Source: Sphingomonadaceae bacterium 3R27C6 (GTDB lineage: Bacteria; Pseudomonadota; Alphaproteobacteria; Sphingomonadales; Sphingomonadaceae). From it: a DNA stretch of 64,000 bases. Where the stretch lies: positions 1 through 64,000 of the forward strand of contig SCNS01000009.1 in the NCBI GenBank assembly GCA_005503215.1, written 5' to 3'. The translations under genes and the position numbers were made by a program. Shown here piece after piece: positions 53,562 through 62,842 of this stretch. A model generated the notes under the pieces. It was given only the letters and a program-made list of their open reading frames with translations, searched no databases and was not told the DNA's origin. The stretch's first letter is position 1; every line of letters starts with the position of its first letter.

Positions 53562-53649
53562 TGCTGCCAATATGGTATCGATGGGGCGGGTCCACAATCG
53601 CAATGAATCAAAACAGAACCCCCGAACGAACAGTCACAGGAGACAGGGT

Positions 53650-54159
53650 ATGAAGAAATTTCTGACGGTCGCCGCGATCGGCGCCCTCATCGCGGTGTCG
53701 GGTTGCGGCAAGAGCGAGAATGCCGCCGCCAGCGGTCCGGTGAAGCGCGAAGCCGGTAACTGGAAAACCGACGTCAAGCTGGTGAAGTTCGAAATGCCCG
53801 GCATGCCGCCCGAGGCGAAGGACCAGATGACGAAGATGATGGAAGGCGCCAGCGGTATGGACCAGTGCTTCACGCAGGAGCAGGTCGACAAGGAAGACAT
53901 CGCGGCCGAACTTGCGAAGAGCGGCGGCGAGTGCAAATGGTCGAAGAAGGAAGTCGCCGGTAGCAAGATCGACGTTGCAGGCACCTGCACGCAGAACGGC
54001 CAGACGGTCGACATGGCGATGGTCGGCACGATGGATGCCAAGAAGAATGACGTCACCATCACGACCAAGGGCAAGGCCCCGACCGGCGGCGACATGGAAA
54101 TGGTCATGCAGATGACCAGCACCCACACCGGCCCGTGCAAGGCACCGGCTACGACCTAA
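53650..54159 (+). CDS. DUF3617 family lipoprotein
   Basis: A 169-residue periplasmic lipoprotein: signal MKKFLTVAAIGALIAVSGC with Cys19, then a DUF3617 domain (REAGNWKTDVKLVKFEMPGM, Met-rich; conserved Cys in DQCFTQEQ, GECKW, GTCTQ and GPCK). The four conserved Cys may form two disulfides. Function unknown. ATG 53650 has AGGAGA upstream. Confidence 0.9.
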   Translation: MKKFLTVAAIGALIAVSGCGKSENAAASGPVKREAGNWKTDVKLVKFEMPGMPPEAKDQMTKMMEGASGMDQCFTQEQVDKEDIAAELAKSGGECKWSKKEVAGSKIDVAGTCTQNGQTVDMAMVGTMDAKKNDVTITTKGKAPTGGDMEMVMQMTSTHTGPCKAPATT

Positions 54160-54326
54160 GTCCTACATCTTTTGATGAAAATAATGGGGCGTCGGTGGAA
54201 ACCGGCGCCCCTTTCGTATATGCAGAGAAAAAATGGGGTCGCAAATATGCTTGGTTATGGGACGTTGGGCGCCGACGAGCTGACACGTGTGTGCGTTCGC
54301 GCCTTGCGCATCGGAGCCGTCTGAAT

Positions 54327-54992
54327 TTGACCGGCTGGCTCGACCGCCGCGGGACCCCGCTCTGGCTCGGCCTCGCCGCCGGGCTGCTCGCGGTCGCGGC
54401 GGGATTGCTCGCGGGCGGCGATGCCGCCGAGCGCGCGGGGCTTGCCGCGCGATGGACGGCGCGCGCCGGCCTGCCGCTCTTCCTTGTCGCGTTTCTCGCA
54501 TCGGCGCTGGTGCGCCGCTGGCCGGGCGCGACAACGCGCGCGCTGCTTCGCCGGCGGCGGCAATGGGGGCTGGGCTTCGCGCTGGCGCACACGATCCACC
54601 TCGTCGCGCTGGGTATCAACGTCGTCGTCTATGCGCCGGGGCGGACCTGGCAGTCGCTCATCGGCGGCGGCCTCGCCTATGTTATCCTCTATCTGATGGC
54701 GCTGACCTCGACCGACGGGTGGCAGCGGCGGCTGGGCCAATGGTGGGGGCACCTGCACCGGTTCGGAATCTATTATATCTGGTTCATTTTTACCGCGAGC
54801 TACGCCGGGCGTGCCTTTGGCGCCGATCCGGACAAGCGGGTTGTCGGTATGGTCTTCGGCACCGTCATGGTCGCGGCGCTCGCGCTGCGCCTGTGGCCAG
54901 CACGGCGCGTTGAGGGGAGAGCGAGGGATGTCGACTTGCCGGGCGACAGAACAGGTGGGGCTGTCGGGCCGCCCGGCGAAGTCTTGAAATGA
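54327..54992 (+). CDS. ferric reductase-like membrane protein (heme-binding TM domain)
   Basis: Predicted inner-membrane protein of about 221 residues with six hydrophobic helices. The core resembles the ferric-reductase transmembrane/MsrQ domain: ALAHTIHLVALG with a His pair and GHLHRFGIYYIWFIF with another, which would hold heme. The start is uncertain. TTG 54327 with GGAG ten bases upstream fits; a longer frame to 54135 overlaps the DUF3617 gene. A MsrP partner is not present, so a role in periplasmic methionine sulfoxide repair is not supported. Confidence 0.65.
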   Translation: MTGWLDRRGTPLWLGLAAGLLAVAAGLLAGGDAAERAGLAARWTARAGLPLFLVAFLASALVRRWPGATTRALLRRRRQWGLGFALAHTIHLVALGINVVVYAPGRTWQSLIGGGLAYVILYLMALTSTDGWQRRLGQWWGHLHRFGIYYIWFIFTASYAGRAFGADPDKRVVGMVFGTVMVAALALRLWPARRVEGRARDVDLPGDRTGGAVGPPGEVLK

Positions 54993-55323
54993 GGCCTGAG
55001 GGGGATCGAAGGGTGCCAGGGACCAGCTCGCACCTTTCGCCTTTTGGCCTCAACACCGCGTCATCGTAGGAATGCCGCGATGCCCAAAGGATGCCACAGT
55101 TTCGCAAGTGTGGCAGTTACAAGGGGTCACATGCCGCTATGTTGCCATTTGATAACCAATCCTTAACCCGTTTTCGCGTTTTTCCTCGCAGATTGGCGAG
55201 GGGCTTTTCTTCTGATATGGCGTGCGGCCGCCTTGTTACCGTTACGTCGAAGTAACAATGGGTGGCCGCGCTTGTTGATTGGCGTATCACCCGCACCGCC
55301 CGCCAGGGGTATTTGAGGGTAGC
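54993..55323. other. intergenic region upstream of the TPR-like protein gene
   Basis: 331 bases with no gene. Two small inverted repeats: TGCCACA/TGTGGCA at 55092-55115, and a TGTTAC...GTAACA pair around 55234-55258. The stretch 55130-55200 is AT-richer than average and probably contains the promoter of the downstream gene. No T-run terminator was recognised. Confidence 0.4.
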
Positions 55324-57075
55324 ATGGACCAGGCGAAAACGAACGAGACACAGGACCCCGCCGAGGTCGATCGGATCATCGCGGAAGAACTCGAGAGATT
55401 GCTCGATTCCCCGATGTTCACCCGTTCGCCGGTGCTGTCGCGGCTCCTCCAATTCCTTGTCGAACATCGTCTTCGCGGCGGGCGCAGCTCGCCCAAGGCC
55501 TATGCGATCGCGACCGAGGCGCTCGGCCGCAGCGAAGATTTCGACCCCGCCGTCGACAGCTATCCGCGCGTCATGGTGGGGCGGCTGCGCAGCCTTCTCG
55601 ACCGCTATTACGCCGATACGCCCTGGGTCCACCGGCTGCGCGTCCCGCAGGGCAGCTATGAAGTCGTCGTCCAGTACCGCGCCGCGCCCCCCTCGGCGCG
55701 GTCGGCCGACGACGCGACGGGCGATGATGACGTCAAGACCGCAGGCGCCGCGCGGCGCCCGGGGGCGCCCGGCGTCGTCCGGCGCGCGCCCGATCGCGGC
55801 GCCCACTTTGGTCGCTGGATCGTCGTCCTCATCCTCCTCGCGCTCGCGCTCTTCACGCTCTGGACGCTCCGCGGCGGCGACCGGCTGTTCGTCGGCGACC
55901 CGGTGCCGGTCCCCTTGCTCGAAGTCAGCGCGCCGGCCGCGGGAAATCTGCCCCAATCGCGCGCGCTTGCCAGGGCGCTCGATGGAAAGCTGCGCGACGG
56001 ACTGCGGCGCTTCGATCTCGTCGACCTCCTGAGTTCTAAGGCGCCGGGCAGCGCGGTCACCGGCAAAAGCGACTATCGGCTCGACACATCGCTCGTCCGC
56101 ACGGTCGAGGGCAACACCGACGTCACGCTCGTCCTCAACCGCGTCGCGGACCAGCGCGCCATCTGGTCGCAACAATTGCGCCTGACACAGGATGAAACGC
56201 CCGAATTTACCGCCATCGAGCCGCTGATCGCGCAGCTTGCCGGGGATTATGGCGTGATCGTGCGCGACCAGGTCCAGCGCCAGCCCGACAATTTCTCGCC
56301 CGGCTTCCCGTGCCTCGCGCAGTTCAACCGGGTGCGCCAGATGCGCAATACCACGAACGTGAAACAGGTCGACGCCTGCCTGCGCGCGACCCTCAAGGCC
56401 AACCCGCGCGATCCCGTCACGCTCACTGCACTGTCGCTCGTGCGCTATGGCGACTGGCAGCCGCAGCGGATGACGCCGGCGGGGCGCGAGGCGTTTGCCG
56501 AAGCGCGGGCGCTGGCGCAGCGCTCGTATGAAAGCAGCCCCAATTCGTCGGCGGGCATGTTCGCGATGGCGCGCGCCAATTTCTATACGGGCAATTGTGC
56601 GGCCGGCAATGCGATGGGCGACGCCGCGATCGCGCTCAATCCCTATGATGCCGACATGGCGGGCTTTCTCGGCCTGTTCAAGCTGACGTGCGGGATGGGG
56701 CCCGAGGGCGAGCTGTTGCTCCGGCGGTCGCTCCAGCTCGATTCCTCCTATCCCGGCGTCCCGGCGGTCACGCTCGCTTTCACCCTGTCGCAGCGCGGCG
56801 AGCAGGATGAGGCGCGGCGGATCCTCGATCACATGCCGTCACCGAGCAATATGGAGCCGCAATATATGATGGTGCGCGCGATCGTGCAGGCGCGTCAGGG
56901 CCAGGTGGCGGAAGCCCGCGCGCAATGGCAGCGGCTGCTCGCCTATACGCGCCAACCCGCCGATGCGACGCCCGAACGGGTGCTGGGCCGGTTCATCATC
57001 ACCCCGGTGGTGATCCAGCGCGCCTCGGCCGCGCTGCGCGATGCGGGTGTCGTCCCCGCGAAAGCGGCGCCTTGA
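55324..57075 (+). CDS. membrane-anchored TPR-like protein with N-terminal CadC/cyclase-associated type module
   Basis: A 583-residue predicted one-TM protein. Residues about 14-117 (LERLLDSPMFTRSPVLSRLL, ...LGRSEDFDPAVDSYPRVMVG..., then LRVPQGSYEVVVQY) match an N-terminal module seen in bacterial regulatory proteins that carry a winged-helix-like fold before a transmembrane segment. A disordered linker follows, a single TM helix at about 164-183, then a periplasmic part with helical repeats (e.g. YESSPNSSAGMFAMARANFY). This looks like signal transfer between compartments, but no input or output is known. The start at ATG 55324 lacks a strong ribosome-binding site. The serine-hydrolase gene begins 31 bases after its stop. 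Confidence 0.75.
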   Translation: MDQAKTNETQDPAEVDRIIAEELERLLDSPMFTRSPVLSRLLQFLVEHRLRGGRSSPKAYAIATEALGRSEDFDPAVDSYPRVMVGRLRSLLDRYYADTPWVHRLRVPQGSYEVVVQYRAAPPSARSADDATGDDDVKTAGAARRPGAPGVVRRAPDRGAHFGRWIVVLILLALALFTLWTLRGGDRLFVGDPVPVPLLEVSAPAAGNLPQSRALARALDGKLRDGLRRFDLVDLLSSKAPGSAVTGKSDYRLDTSLVRTVEGNTDVTLVLNRVADQRAIWSQQLRLTQDETPEFTAIEPLIAQLAGDYGVIVRDQVQRQPDNFSPGFPCLAQFNRVRQMRNTTNVKQVDACLRATLKANPRDPVTLTALSLVRYGDWQPQRMTPAGREAFAEARALAQRSYESSPNSSAGMFAMARANFYTGNCAAGNAMGDAAIALNPYDADMAGFLGLFKLTCGMGPEGELLLRRSLQLDSSYPGVPAVTLAFTLSQRGEQDEARRILDHMPSPSNMEPQYMMVRAIVQARQGQVAEARAQWQRLLAYTRQPADATPERVLGRFIITPVVIQRASAALRDAGVVPAKAAP

Positions 57076-57106
57076 CGCTGCGCCGGGCGCTGCGCAGAGT
57101 GGCGCC

Positions 57107-58306
57107 ATGCTCTCGCTTCTCGCCCTGCTGACTTCGGTCGCGTCACCCGCTCCCGCCGCAGTCGCGGTGCATTTCAACCGCGACGGACAGGTCGAGACGC
57201 GCGTCGCCCAAGGACAAGCCGATCGGGCGAGCGGCCGGGCGATCACGCCCGACGATCCGGTGCGCGTCGCTTCGGTCTCCAAGCTGGTCGTCGCGCTCGG
57301 CGTGCTGCGGCTGGTCGAGGCGGGCAAGCTCGATCTCGACCGCGACGTGTCGGACTATCTCGGCTGGCGGCTGCGCCATCCCGCTTATCCCGACCGGCCG
57401 ATCAGCCTGGCGCAGTTGCTGGGGCACCGGTCCGGGCTCAACGACGAAACCGACTATGCACTGCCGCTGGATGCCGATCTCGAAACCGCGCTCCGCAATC
57501 CCGCCGCCTGGGACAAGGCGCGTCCACCGGGCGGTGATTTCGCCTATGCCAATTTCAATTACCCGGTCGTTGCCGCCGCGATCGAGGGCGCAACCGGCGA
57601 GCGGTTCGACCAGGCGATGACGCGGCTCGTTTTTCGTCCGCTCGGTCTCGATGCCTGCTTCAACTGGCCGACATGCAGCGACGGGGCGGCCGCACGTGCC
57701 GTTGTGCTATACGATGCAGACGGCAATGTGGTGCGCGATGACCTGAAGGGCGCGCGGCCCGCCTGTCCGGTCGTGCCGACAGCGAATGGCGGCTGCGACC
57801 TCGGCACTTATCGCCTCGCCCGCCACGGCGCGGGGTTCAGCCCGCAAGGCGGGGTTCGCATCTCGGCGAACGGCCTCGCGCGGATCGGCATCATGCTGCT
57901 GCGCCGCGGCGAGGACTTTCTGAAACCCGCTAGCCTCGCCCGGCTCGAAGCGATGGCGCGCGTCCACCCGACGAGCGGTGAGGGGACGGGCGGCTTTTTC
58001 TGCGAATATGGCATAGCTATGCACAGCACGGGCGGTCCGGCGCTTCGCGACCCCGCCTGCCGCGACGACCTGTTCGGCGACGGCCGCCTGCGTCTCGGCC
58101 ATTCGGGCGATGCCTATGGATTGCGCTCGGGGCTGTGGTTCGACCTTGAAGGCGGCGATGGCATTGCCTATTTCGTCACGCAGGTGCCGGAGGGGCAGAA
58201 AGGGACACGGTCGGCATACAGCGCTGCAGAGGAAGTCTTGGTCGACGCGGCGCTTCGCCGCACGGCCGATGCCAGCCCTCTTGCCAGCCCCGCCCACGGG
58301 CACTAG
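57107..58306 (+). CDS. serine hydrolase, class C beta-lactamase-like
   Basis: Predicted exported beta-lactamase-fold hydrolase of 399 residues. A signal peptide ([18 protein letters not shown]) is followed by the SxxK motif Ser56-V-S-Lys59, the YxN motif (Tyr147-A-Asn149) and a HSG motif (GHSGDAYG) near the C-terminus. These are the catalytic marks of class C/DD-peptidase/esterase relatives; the Y-A-N in place of Y-S/A-N is within family range. Beta-lactam resistance should not be assumed, since most such genes are peptidases or esterases. Confidence 0.87.
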   Translation: MLSLLALLTSVASPAPAAVAVHFNRDGQVETRVAQGQADRASGRAITPDDPVRVASVSKLVVALGVLRLVEAGKLDLDRDVSDYLGWRLRHPAYPDRPISLAQLLGHRSGLNDETDYALPLDADLETALRNPAAWDKARPPGGDFAYANFNYPVVAAAIEGATGERFDQAMTRLVFRPLGLDACFNWPTCSDGAAARAVVLYDADGNVVRDDLKGARPACPVVPTANGGCDLGTYRLARHGAGFSPQGGVRISANGLARIGIMLLRRGEDFLKPASLARLEAMARVHPTSGEGTGGFFCEYGIAMHSTGGPALRDPACRDDLFGDGRLRLGHSGDAYGLRSGLWFDLEGGDGIAYFVTQVPEGQKGTRSAYSAAEEVLVDAALRRTADASPLASPAHGH

Positions 58307-58352
58307 GGCAATTTTCAACATTCACGACATAGTCAGAAAAAAGGAACTGTGC

Positions 58353-58589
58353 ATGAGCGATTCGGCCGAAAAGGTTAAAAAGATCGTCGTCGAACATCTG
58401 GGCGTCGAAGCCGACAAGGTCACCGAAGAAGCGAGCTTCATCGACGATCTGGGCGCCGACAGCCTCGATATCGTCGAGCTGGTGATGGCGTTCGAAGAAG
58501 AGTTCGGCGTCGAAATCCCCGACGATGCGGCGGAAAAAATCGCCACCGTCAAGGATGCGATCGACTATATCGAAGCGAACAAGGGCTGA
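58353..58589 (+). CDS. acpP: acyl carrier protein
   Basis: Carries growing fatty-acyl chains in type II fatty-acid synthesis. 78 residues, acidic, with Ser37 in LGADSLD, where phosphopantetheine is attached. AAAAGGAA upstream of ATG 58353. Followed by a terminator and then fabF. Confidence 0.98.
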   Translation: MSDSAEKVKKIVVEHLGVEADKVTEEASFIDDLGADSLDIVELVMAFEEEFGVEIPDDAAEKIATVKDAIDYIEANKG

Positions 58590-58644
58590 TCGGGCCCGGT
58601 CCGGCCTAGCCGGACGCGGCGGCGACGCCGCCCACGCGTTTCCG

Positions 58645-58692
58645 GCTTCCCGGTCCCGAGCGTTCGCGCGCAGAGGCCGGGAAGCTTTTTTT
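58645..58692 (+). terminator. intrinsic terminator between acpP and fabF
   Basis: GCTTCCCGG and CCGGGAAGC form a 9-bp stem (the loop of 23 bases can fold further), followed by seven T (58686-58692). It suggests that acpP is made in excess over fabF, a relation known from E. coli. Confidence 0.85.
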
Positions 58693-58758
58693 ATGGATAT
58701 GCGTTTTCAAACGTGACGCGGCGCCCTGCGGGGACAGGCGCCGATGAAAGGAATGACT

Positions 58759-60018
58759 ATGCGCCGGGTTGTGGTGACGGGTTTGGGTTTGGTGACGCCG
58801 CTGGGCGCCGATGTGGAAACCACTTGGGCCAATCTGCTCGCGGGCAAATCGGGCGCCGGGACAATCACCCATTTCGATGCGTCGGACCAGAAATGCACGA
58901 TCGCATGCGAGGTCAAGGGTCCCGACCATGAATATGGCTTCGACCCCGGCAAGCGCGTCGACCACAAGGTCCAGCGCCAGGTCGACCCCTTCATCATCTA
59001 TGGCATCGACGCCGCGGGGCAGGCGATCGAGGACGCGGGCCTTGAGGACATGTCCGAGGAAATGAAACTGCGCGCGGGCTGCTCGATCGGTTCGGGTATC
59101 GGCGGCCTGCCGGGCATCGAAAGCGAAAGCCTGCTGCTCGCCGAAAAGGGGCCGGGTCGCGTTTCGCCGCACTTCGTCCATGGCCGCCTGATCAACCTGA
59201 TCTCAGGCCAGGTCAGCATCAAATACGGCCTGCAGGGTCCGAACCACGCCGTCGTCACCGCCTGCTCGACCGGCGCGCATTCGATCGGCGACGCCGCGCG
59301 GATGATCCGCGACGATGACGCCGACATCATGCTCGCGGGCGGCGCCGAGGCGACGATTTGCCCGATCGGCATCGCGGGCTTCGCACAGGCGCGCGCGCTC
59401 AACATGAGCTATAACGACCGCCCCGAACAGGCGAGCCGCCCCTACGACAAGGACCGCGACGGCTTCGTGATGGGCGAAGGCGCGGGCGTCGTCGTGCTCG
59501 AGGAATATGAGCATGCCAAGGCGCGCGGCGCGAAGATTTACGCCGAAGTCGTCGGCTACGGCCTGTCGGGCGATGCCTATCATGTGACGGCGCCGCATCC
59601 GGACGGTTCGGGCGCGTATCGTTCGATGGAAATGGCGCTGAAAAAGGCGGGCATGACCGCCGCCGACATCGACTATATCAACGCGCACGGCACCTCGACG
59701 ATGGCCGACACGATCGAACTTGGCGCGGTCAAGCGGCTGTTCGGCAACGAAATCGCCAATGTGTCGATGAGCTCGACCAAGTCGGCGATCGGCCACCTGC
59801 TCGGTGGCGCCGGCGCGGTCGAGACGATCTTCTGCATCCTCGCGATCCGCGACCAGATCGTCCCCCCGACGCTCAACCTCGACAATCCCGACGAGGGCAC
59901 CGACGGCGTCGACCTCGTCCCGCACACGGCGAAGAAGCGCGAAGTGAAGGCCGCGCTCAACAACAGCTTCGGCTTCGGCGGCACCAACGCCAGCGTCATC
60001 GTGAAGGCGGTCGATTAA
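58759..60018 (+). CDS. fabF: beta-ketoacyl-ACP synthase II
   Basis: Elongating condensing enzyme of fatty-acid synthesis; 419 residues. Catalytic triad Cys169 (VTACSTGAHS), His in NAHGTSTMADT and His in KSAIGHLLGGAG. ATG 58759 has AAAGGA at a good distance; two nearer upstream ATGs are in frame but worse placed. Part of acpP-fabF-mltG. Confidence 0.97.
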   Translation: MRRVVVTGLGLVTPLGADVETTWANLLAGKSGAGTITHFDASDQKCTIACEVKGPDHEYGFDPGKRVDHKVQRQVDPFIIYGIDAAGQAIEDAGLEDMSEEMKLRAGCSIGSGIGGLPGIESESLLLAEKGPGRVSPHFVHGRLINLISGQVSIKYGLQGPNHAVVTACSTGAHSIGDAARMIRDDDADIMLAGGAEATICPIGIAGFAQARALNMSYNDRPEQASRPYDKDRDGFVMGEGAGVVVLEEYEHAKARGAKIYAEVVGYGLSGDAYHVTAPHPDGSGAYRSMEMALKKAGMTAADIDYINAHGTSTMADTIELGAVKRLFGNEIANVSMSSTKSAIGHLLGGAGAVETIFCILAIRDQIVPPTLNLDNPDEGTDGVDLVPHTAKKREVKAALNNSFGFGGTNASVIVKAVD

Positions 60019-60027
60019 GCCGAGTTC

Positions 60028-60203
60028 GCCTTCCCCCTTGATGGGGGAAGGATATGGAGCCTTATCGCGCGGCGATTAGGCGGAGTTGGATGGGGGTGAT
60101 GGTGCGTCCTTCCACCACCGCTTTGGGCCGAAGCCGCACCCCCACCGCTGCGACTAGGCAGCAAGCTGCCAAGTCTCGCTGCCTCCCCCATCAAGGGGGA
60201 GGG
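60028..60203. repeat. inverted-repeat-flanked intergenic element between fabF and mltG
   Basis: A hairpin CCTTCCCCCTTGATGGGGGA plus AGG at the left and CCTCCCCCATCAAGGGGGAG plus G at the right: nearly the same hairpin in opposite orientation. Between them lie smaller inverted patches (GGATGGGGGTG / CACCCCCAC). The gap of about 330 bases contains no gene. It may act as a boundary or terminator, but there is no T-run. Confidence 0.7.
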
Positions 60204-60350
60204 ATATCGGGCTCCAAAACCTCTTTCCTACTTTCCCCGGCCATGCTCTATCACCTTGTCGCAGGCCCCGGCCTAAAGCGACAAAGGAGACATTCCGGAC
60301 GCGTGCGTGCGTATCTTTTGTCGCCTTAAGAGCCGAATAGGGAGAAAAGC

Positions 60351-61292
60351 GTGCATCCGTTCCGCTGGCTAGCGATCACGATCTTGGCCCTGCTGCTCGC
60401 CGCCTGCTCGGGCGGCGCGCCCAAGGATGCCGAAATCGTCATCCCGCCGGGCGCGAGCATCGCGAAGGCGGGGCAGATCCTCGAGGATGCCGGCCTCGTC
60501 TCCGCGTCGAGCTTTCGCAACGAGGCGCGCTTCTTCGGCTCGGACGACCCGATCAAGCCCGGCGAATACAAGGTCGAGAAGGGGATGGACGCGGGCGACA
60601 TCCTTGAGCTGTTCCAGTCGGGCAAGACGATCCAGCGCATGGTCATGATCCCCGAGGGCATGCCCTCGATCATGGTGTGGGACCGGCTGATGGCCGAAAA
60701 GCGGCTGAAGGGCGAAATCCCGGTTCCCGCCGAGGGCAGCATCCTTCCCGACAGCTACGCCTTCACCACCGGCGAAAGCCGCGCCGCGGTCGTGAAGCGC
60801 ATGCAGGCGGCGATGGACAAGGCGTTCAACGAGCTTTGGGCCAAGCGCACCCCGCGCGCCGCGGTCAAGGACCGCAACGAGGCGATGACGCTCGCGTCGA
60901 TCGTCGAAAAGGAAACCGGCGTTGCCGCCGAGCGCCGTACCGTCGCGGGGGTCTATACCAACCGCCTCGGCGTCGGCATGCGGCTCCAGGCCGACCCGAC
61001 GATCATCTATCCGATCACGAAGGGCAAGCCACTCGGGCGCCGCATCCTGCGCTCCGAAATCCAGGCGGTGAACGGGTACAACACCTACAGCATGATCGGC
61101 CTGCCGCAGGGCCCGATCGCCAACCCCGGCAAGGCCTCGATCGCCGCGGTGCTCGATCCGGAAGCGAACGACTATCTCTTCTTCGTCGCGAAGGGCGATG
61201 GCGGCCACATCTTCGCGCGCACGCTCGCCGAACATAATGCCAATGTGCAGAAATGGTATCAGCTGCGGCGCGACCGCGGGGAGATGGAGTAA
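60351..61292 (+). CDS. mltG: endolytic murein transglycosylase MltG
   Basis: Cuts nascent glycan strands in the inner membrane, thereby setting chain length; 313 residues. GTG start at 60351 with AGGGAG at ten bases. A short hydrophobic start (LAITILALLLAACS) may be an anchor or lipobox, with Cys19. YceG core: LASIVEKETG with the catalytic Glu, GVYTNRLGVGMRLQADPTIIY, and LPQGPIANPGKASI. Directly downstream of fabF, as in many genomes. Confidence 0.93.
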   Translation: MHPFRWLAITILALLLAACSGGAPKDAEIVIPPGASIAKAGQILEDAGLVSASSFRNEARFFGSDDPIKPGEYKVEKGMDAGDILELFQSGKTIQRMVMIPEGMPSIMVWDRLMAEKRLKGEIPVPAEGSILPDSYAFTTGESRAAVVKRMQAAMDKAFNELWAKRTPRAAVKDRNEAMTLASIVEKETGVAAERRTVAGVYTNRLGVGMRLQADPTIIYPITKGKPLGRRILRSEIQAVNGYNTYSMIGLPQGPIANPGKASIAAVLDPEANDYLFFVAKGDGGHIFARTLAEHNANVQKWYQLRRDRGEME

Positions 61293-61325
61293 CCGTCCGC
61301 ACAGCCGATAGAGAGGGACCGAACG

Positions 61326-62078
61326 ATGACAACTGCGAAGCTCTTCATCCACGGGGTCCCCGACAGCCCCGCCATCTGGCGTCCGCTGCTCGCCGCGCTC
61401 GATCTCGGCGACACCCCGGTCGTGGTGCCCGCGCTTCCCGGCTTCACCGCTCCGCTGCCTGCCGGTTTTGCCGCGACCAAGGAAGCCTATGCCGACTGGG
61501 CGGTGGAGCAGGCGGAAGCGCTGGTCGCGGCGCACGGCCCGATCGACATCGTCGGCCACGACTGGGGCGCGCTCATCGCGCAGCGCGCCGCAATGCTGCG
61601 CCCCGACCTCATCCGCAGCTGGGCGGTTTCGAACGCGGTGATCGATCCCGAATATCGCGGTCACCGGATCGCGCGCATCTGGAACACGCCGGTGCTGGGC
61701 GAAATCTTCATGGCGCTCAGCAAACCCGGCAAGCTCGCCGCGGGGCTGGCGGCGCAGGGGATGCCCGCCGACATCGCGCACGAAGAGGCGGCGCAATGGG
61801 CGAACAAGGACAAGCGCCGCGCGATCCTGAAGCTCTATCGGTCGGCCAAGGGGCTCAGTTTCGAGCATGACTGGGCGCGCGATATCGGCAAGCTGCCCGC
61901 GAATGGCGCGCTGATCTGGGGTGAGGGCGATCCCTATGTCGAGCTGTCGGTCGCGCAGCGCTTTGCCGCAAACACCGGCACGCCGCTGACGGTGATCAAG
62001 GGGGCAGGGCATTGGGCGATCGCCGAACGGCCCGCCGACGTCGCCACCGCGCTGCGCCGATTCTGGGCTAGCCTATAG
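61326..62078 (+). CDS. alpha/beta hydrolase with Asp nucleophile (epoxide hydrolase/haloalkane dehalogenase-like)
   Basis: A 250-residue alpha/beta hydrolase. The nucleophile elbow is GHDWG with Asp79, as in epoxide hydrolases and haloalkane dehalogenases, and an early HGVP segment gives the oxyanion part; GAGHWAIAERP holds the His. The cap domain is short. Halide- or epoxide-specific residues cannot be confirmed. AGGGACC just upstream; 33 bases after mltG. Confidence 0.8.
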   Translation: MTTAKLFIHGVPDSPAIWRPLLAALDLGDTPVVVPALPGFTAPLPAGFAATKEAYADWAVEQAEALVAAHGPIDIVGHDWGALIAQRAAMLRPDLIRSWAVSNAVIDPEYRGHRIARIWNTPVLGEIFMALSKPGKLAAGLAAQGMPADIAHEEAAQWANKDKRRAILKLYRSAKGLSFEHDWARDIGKLPANGALIWGEGDPYVELSVAQRFAANTGTPLTVIKGAGHWAIAERPADVATALRRFWASL

Positions 62079-62121
62079 CGTCGCGGTCGATTGCGGCATT
62101 CGAATTTCTGCAATCAGAGTT

Positions 62122-62160
62122 AATCGATAAATCCGATCAACCTTTGCCAATTTATCGATT
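62122..62160 (+). promoter_or_regulatory. 11-bp inverted repeat upstream of the peroxiredoxin gene
   Basis: AATCGATAAAT (62122-62132) and its exact inverse ATTTATCGATT (62150-62160), with 17 bases between, 61 bases before the peroxiredoxin start. A regulator site, for example of a LysR-type peroxide sensor such as OxyR, is inferred only from position; the motif is not a textbook OxyR site. Confidence 0.45.
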
Positions 62161-62220
62161 GGACCGCGGCAGCCTTTCATGCGCTTAGGCGCACGAAACC
62201 AACAACAGAAAGGCTCTCCC

Positions 62221-62781
62221 ATGATCAATCAGCCCGTTCCCGCCGTGACGCTCAAGACGCGCGTCCGCGACGAAGCCGTCGACGGCCCGAACCCGTTCCG
62301 CTGGCAGGATGTCGACACCGGCGAGCTGTTCGGCGAAGGCCGCCACATCCTGTTCGGCCTGCCGGGCGCCTACACCCCGACCTGCTCGAACGAGCAGTGC
62401 CCGGGCTTCGAACGCCTCCACGGCGACTTCGCCGCCGCCGGCGTTGCTGACATCCATTGCATCAGCGTCAACGATGCCTTCGTGATGTACAACTGGGGCA
62501 AGAACCTCGGCGTTGAAAATGTGAAGATGGTTCCCGATGGCTCGGGCGCGTTCACGCGCCGCATGGGCATGCTGATCAACAAGGATCACCTTGGCTTCGG
62601 CATGCGCAGCTGGCGCTACACCGCGATCGTCGATGACGGCGTCGTGGTCCAGATGTTCGTCGAACCCGGGATCAACGACGTCGGCACCGACAGCGATCCC
62701 TATGTCGAATCGACCCCTGAAAAGGCGCTCGAATGGGTGAAGGCGAACCCGTACCAGGGCAAGCTGTCGCAGGCGGCTTAA
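62221..62781 (+). CDS. peroxiredoxin (Prx5/AhpE-like, 186 aa)
   Basis: Thiol peroxidase of the Prx5 class. The peroxidatic Cys is Cys55 in LPGAYTPTCS, the P-x3-T-x2-C signature. Other cysteines at 60 and 80 could serve in resolving. MINQPVPAVTLKTRV fits ATG 62221 with AGAAAGG upstream. It detoxifies hydrogen and organic peroxides with glutathione- or thioredoxin-type reductants. A perfect inverted repeat lies upstream. Confidence 0.93.
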   Translation: MINQPVPAVTLKTRVRDEAVDGPNPFRWQDVDTGELFGEGRHILFGLPGAYTPTCSNEQCPGFERLHGDFAAAGVADIHCISVNDAFVMYNWGKNLGVENVKMVPDGSGAFTRRMGMLINKDHLGFGMRSWRYTAIVDDGVVVQMFVEPGINDVGTDSDPYVESTPEKALEWVKANPYQGKLSQAA

Positions 62782-62842
62782 ACCGATAAGCGGCCCGGCA
62801 TCCCCCCCTCCCGTCCGGGCCGCTGGCGCCGTACCCATCATC

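Noticed and set aside
51204..53606. 800-codon frame opposite uvrB
   Set aside because: Shadow; uvrB is intact with all motifs.
53616..53631. GAAC repeats upstream of uvrB as a LexA (SOS) box
   Set aside because: The outer GAAC copies are eight bases apart, while the alphaproteobacterial box needs seven; also, they lie on the far side of the intergenic gap.
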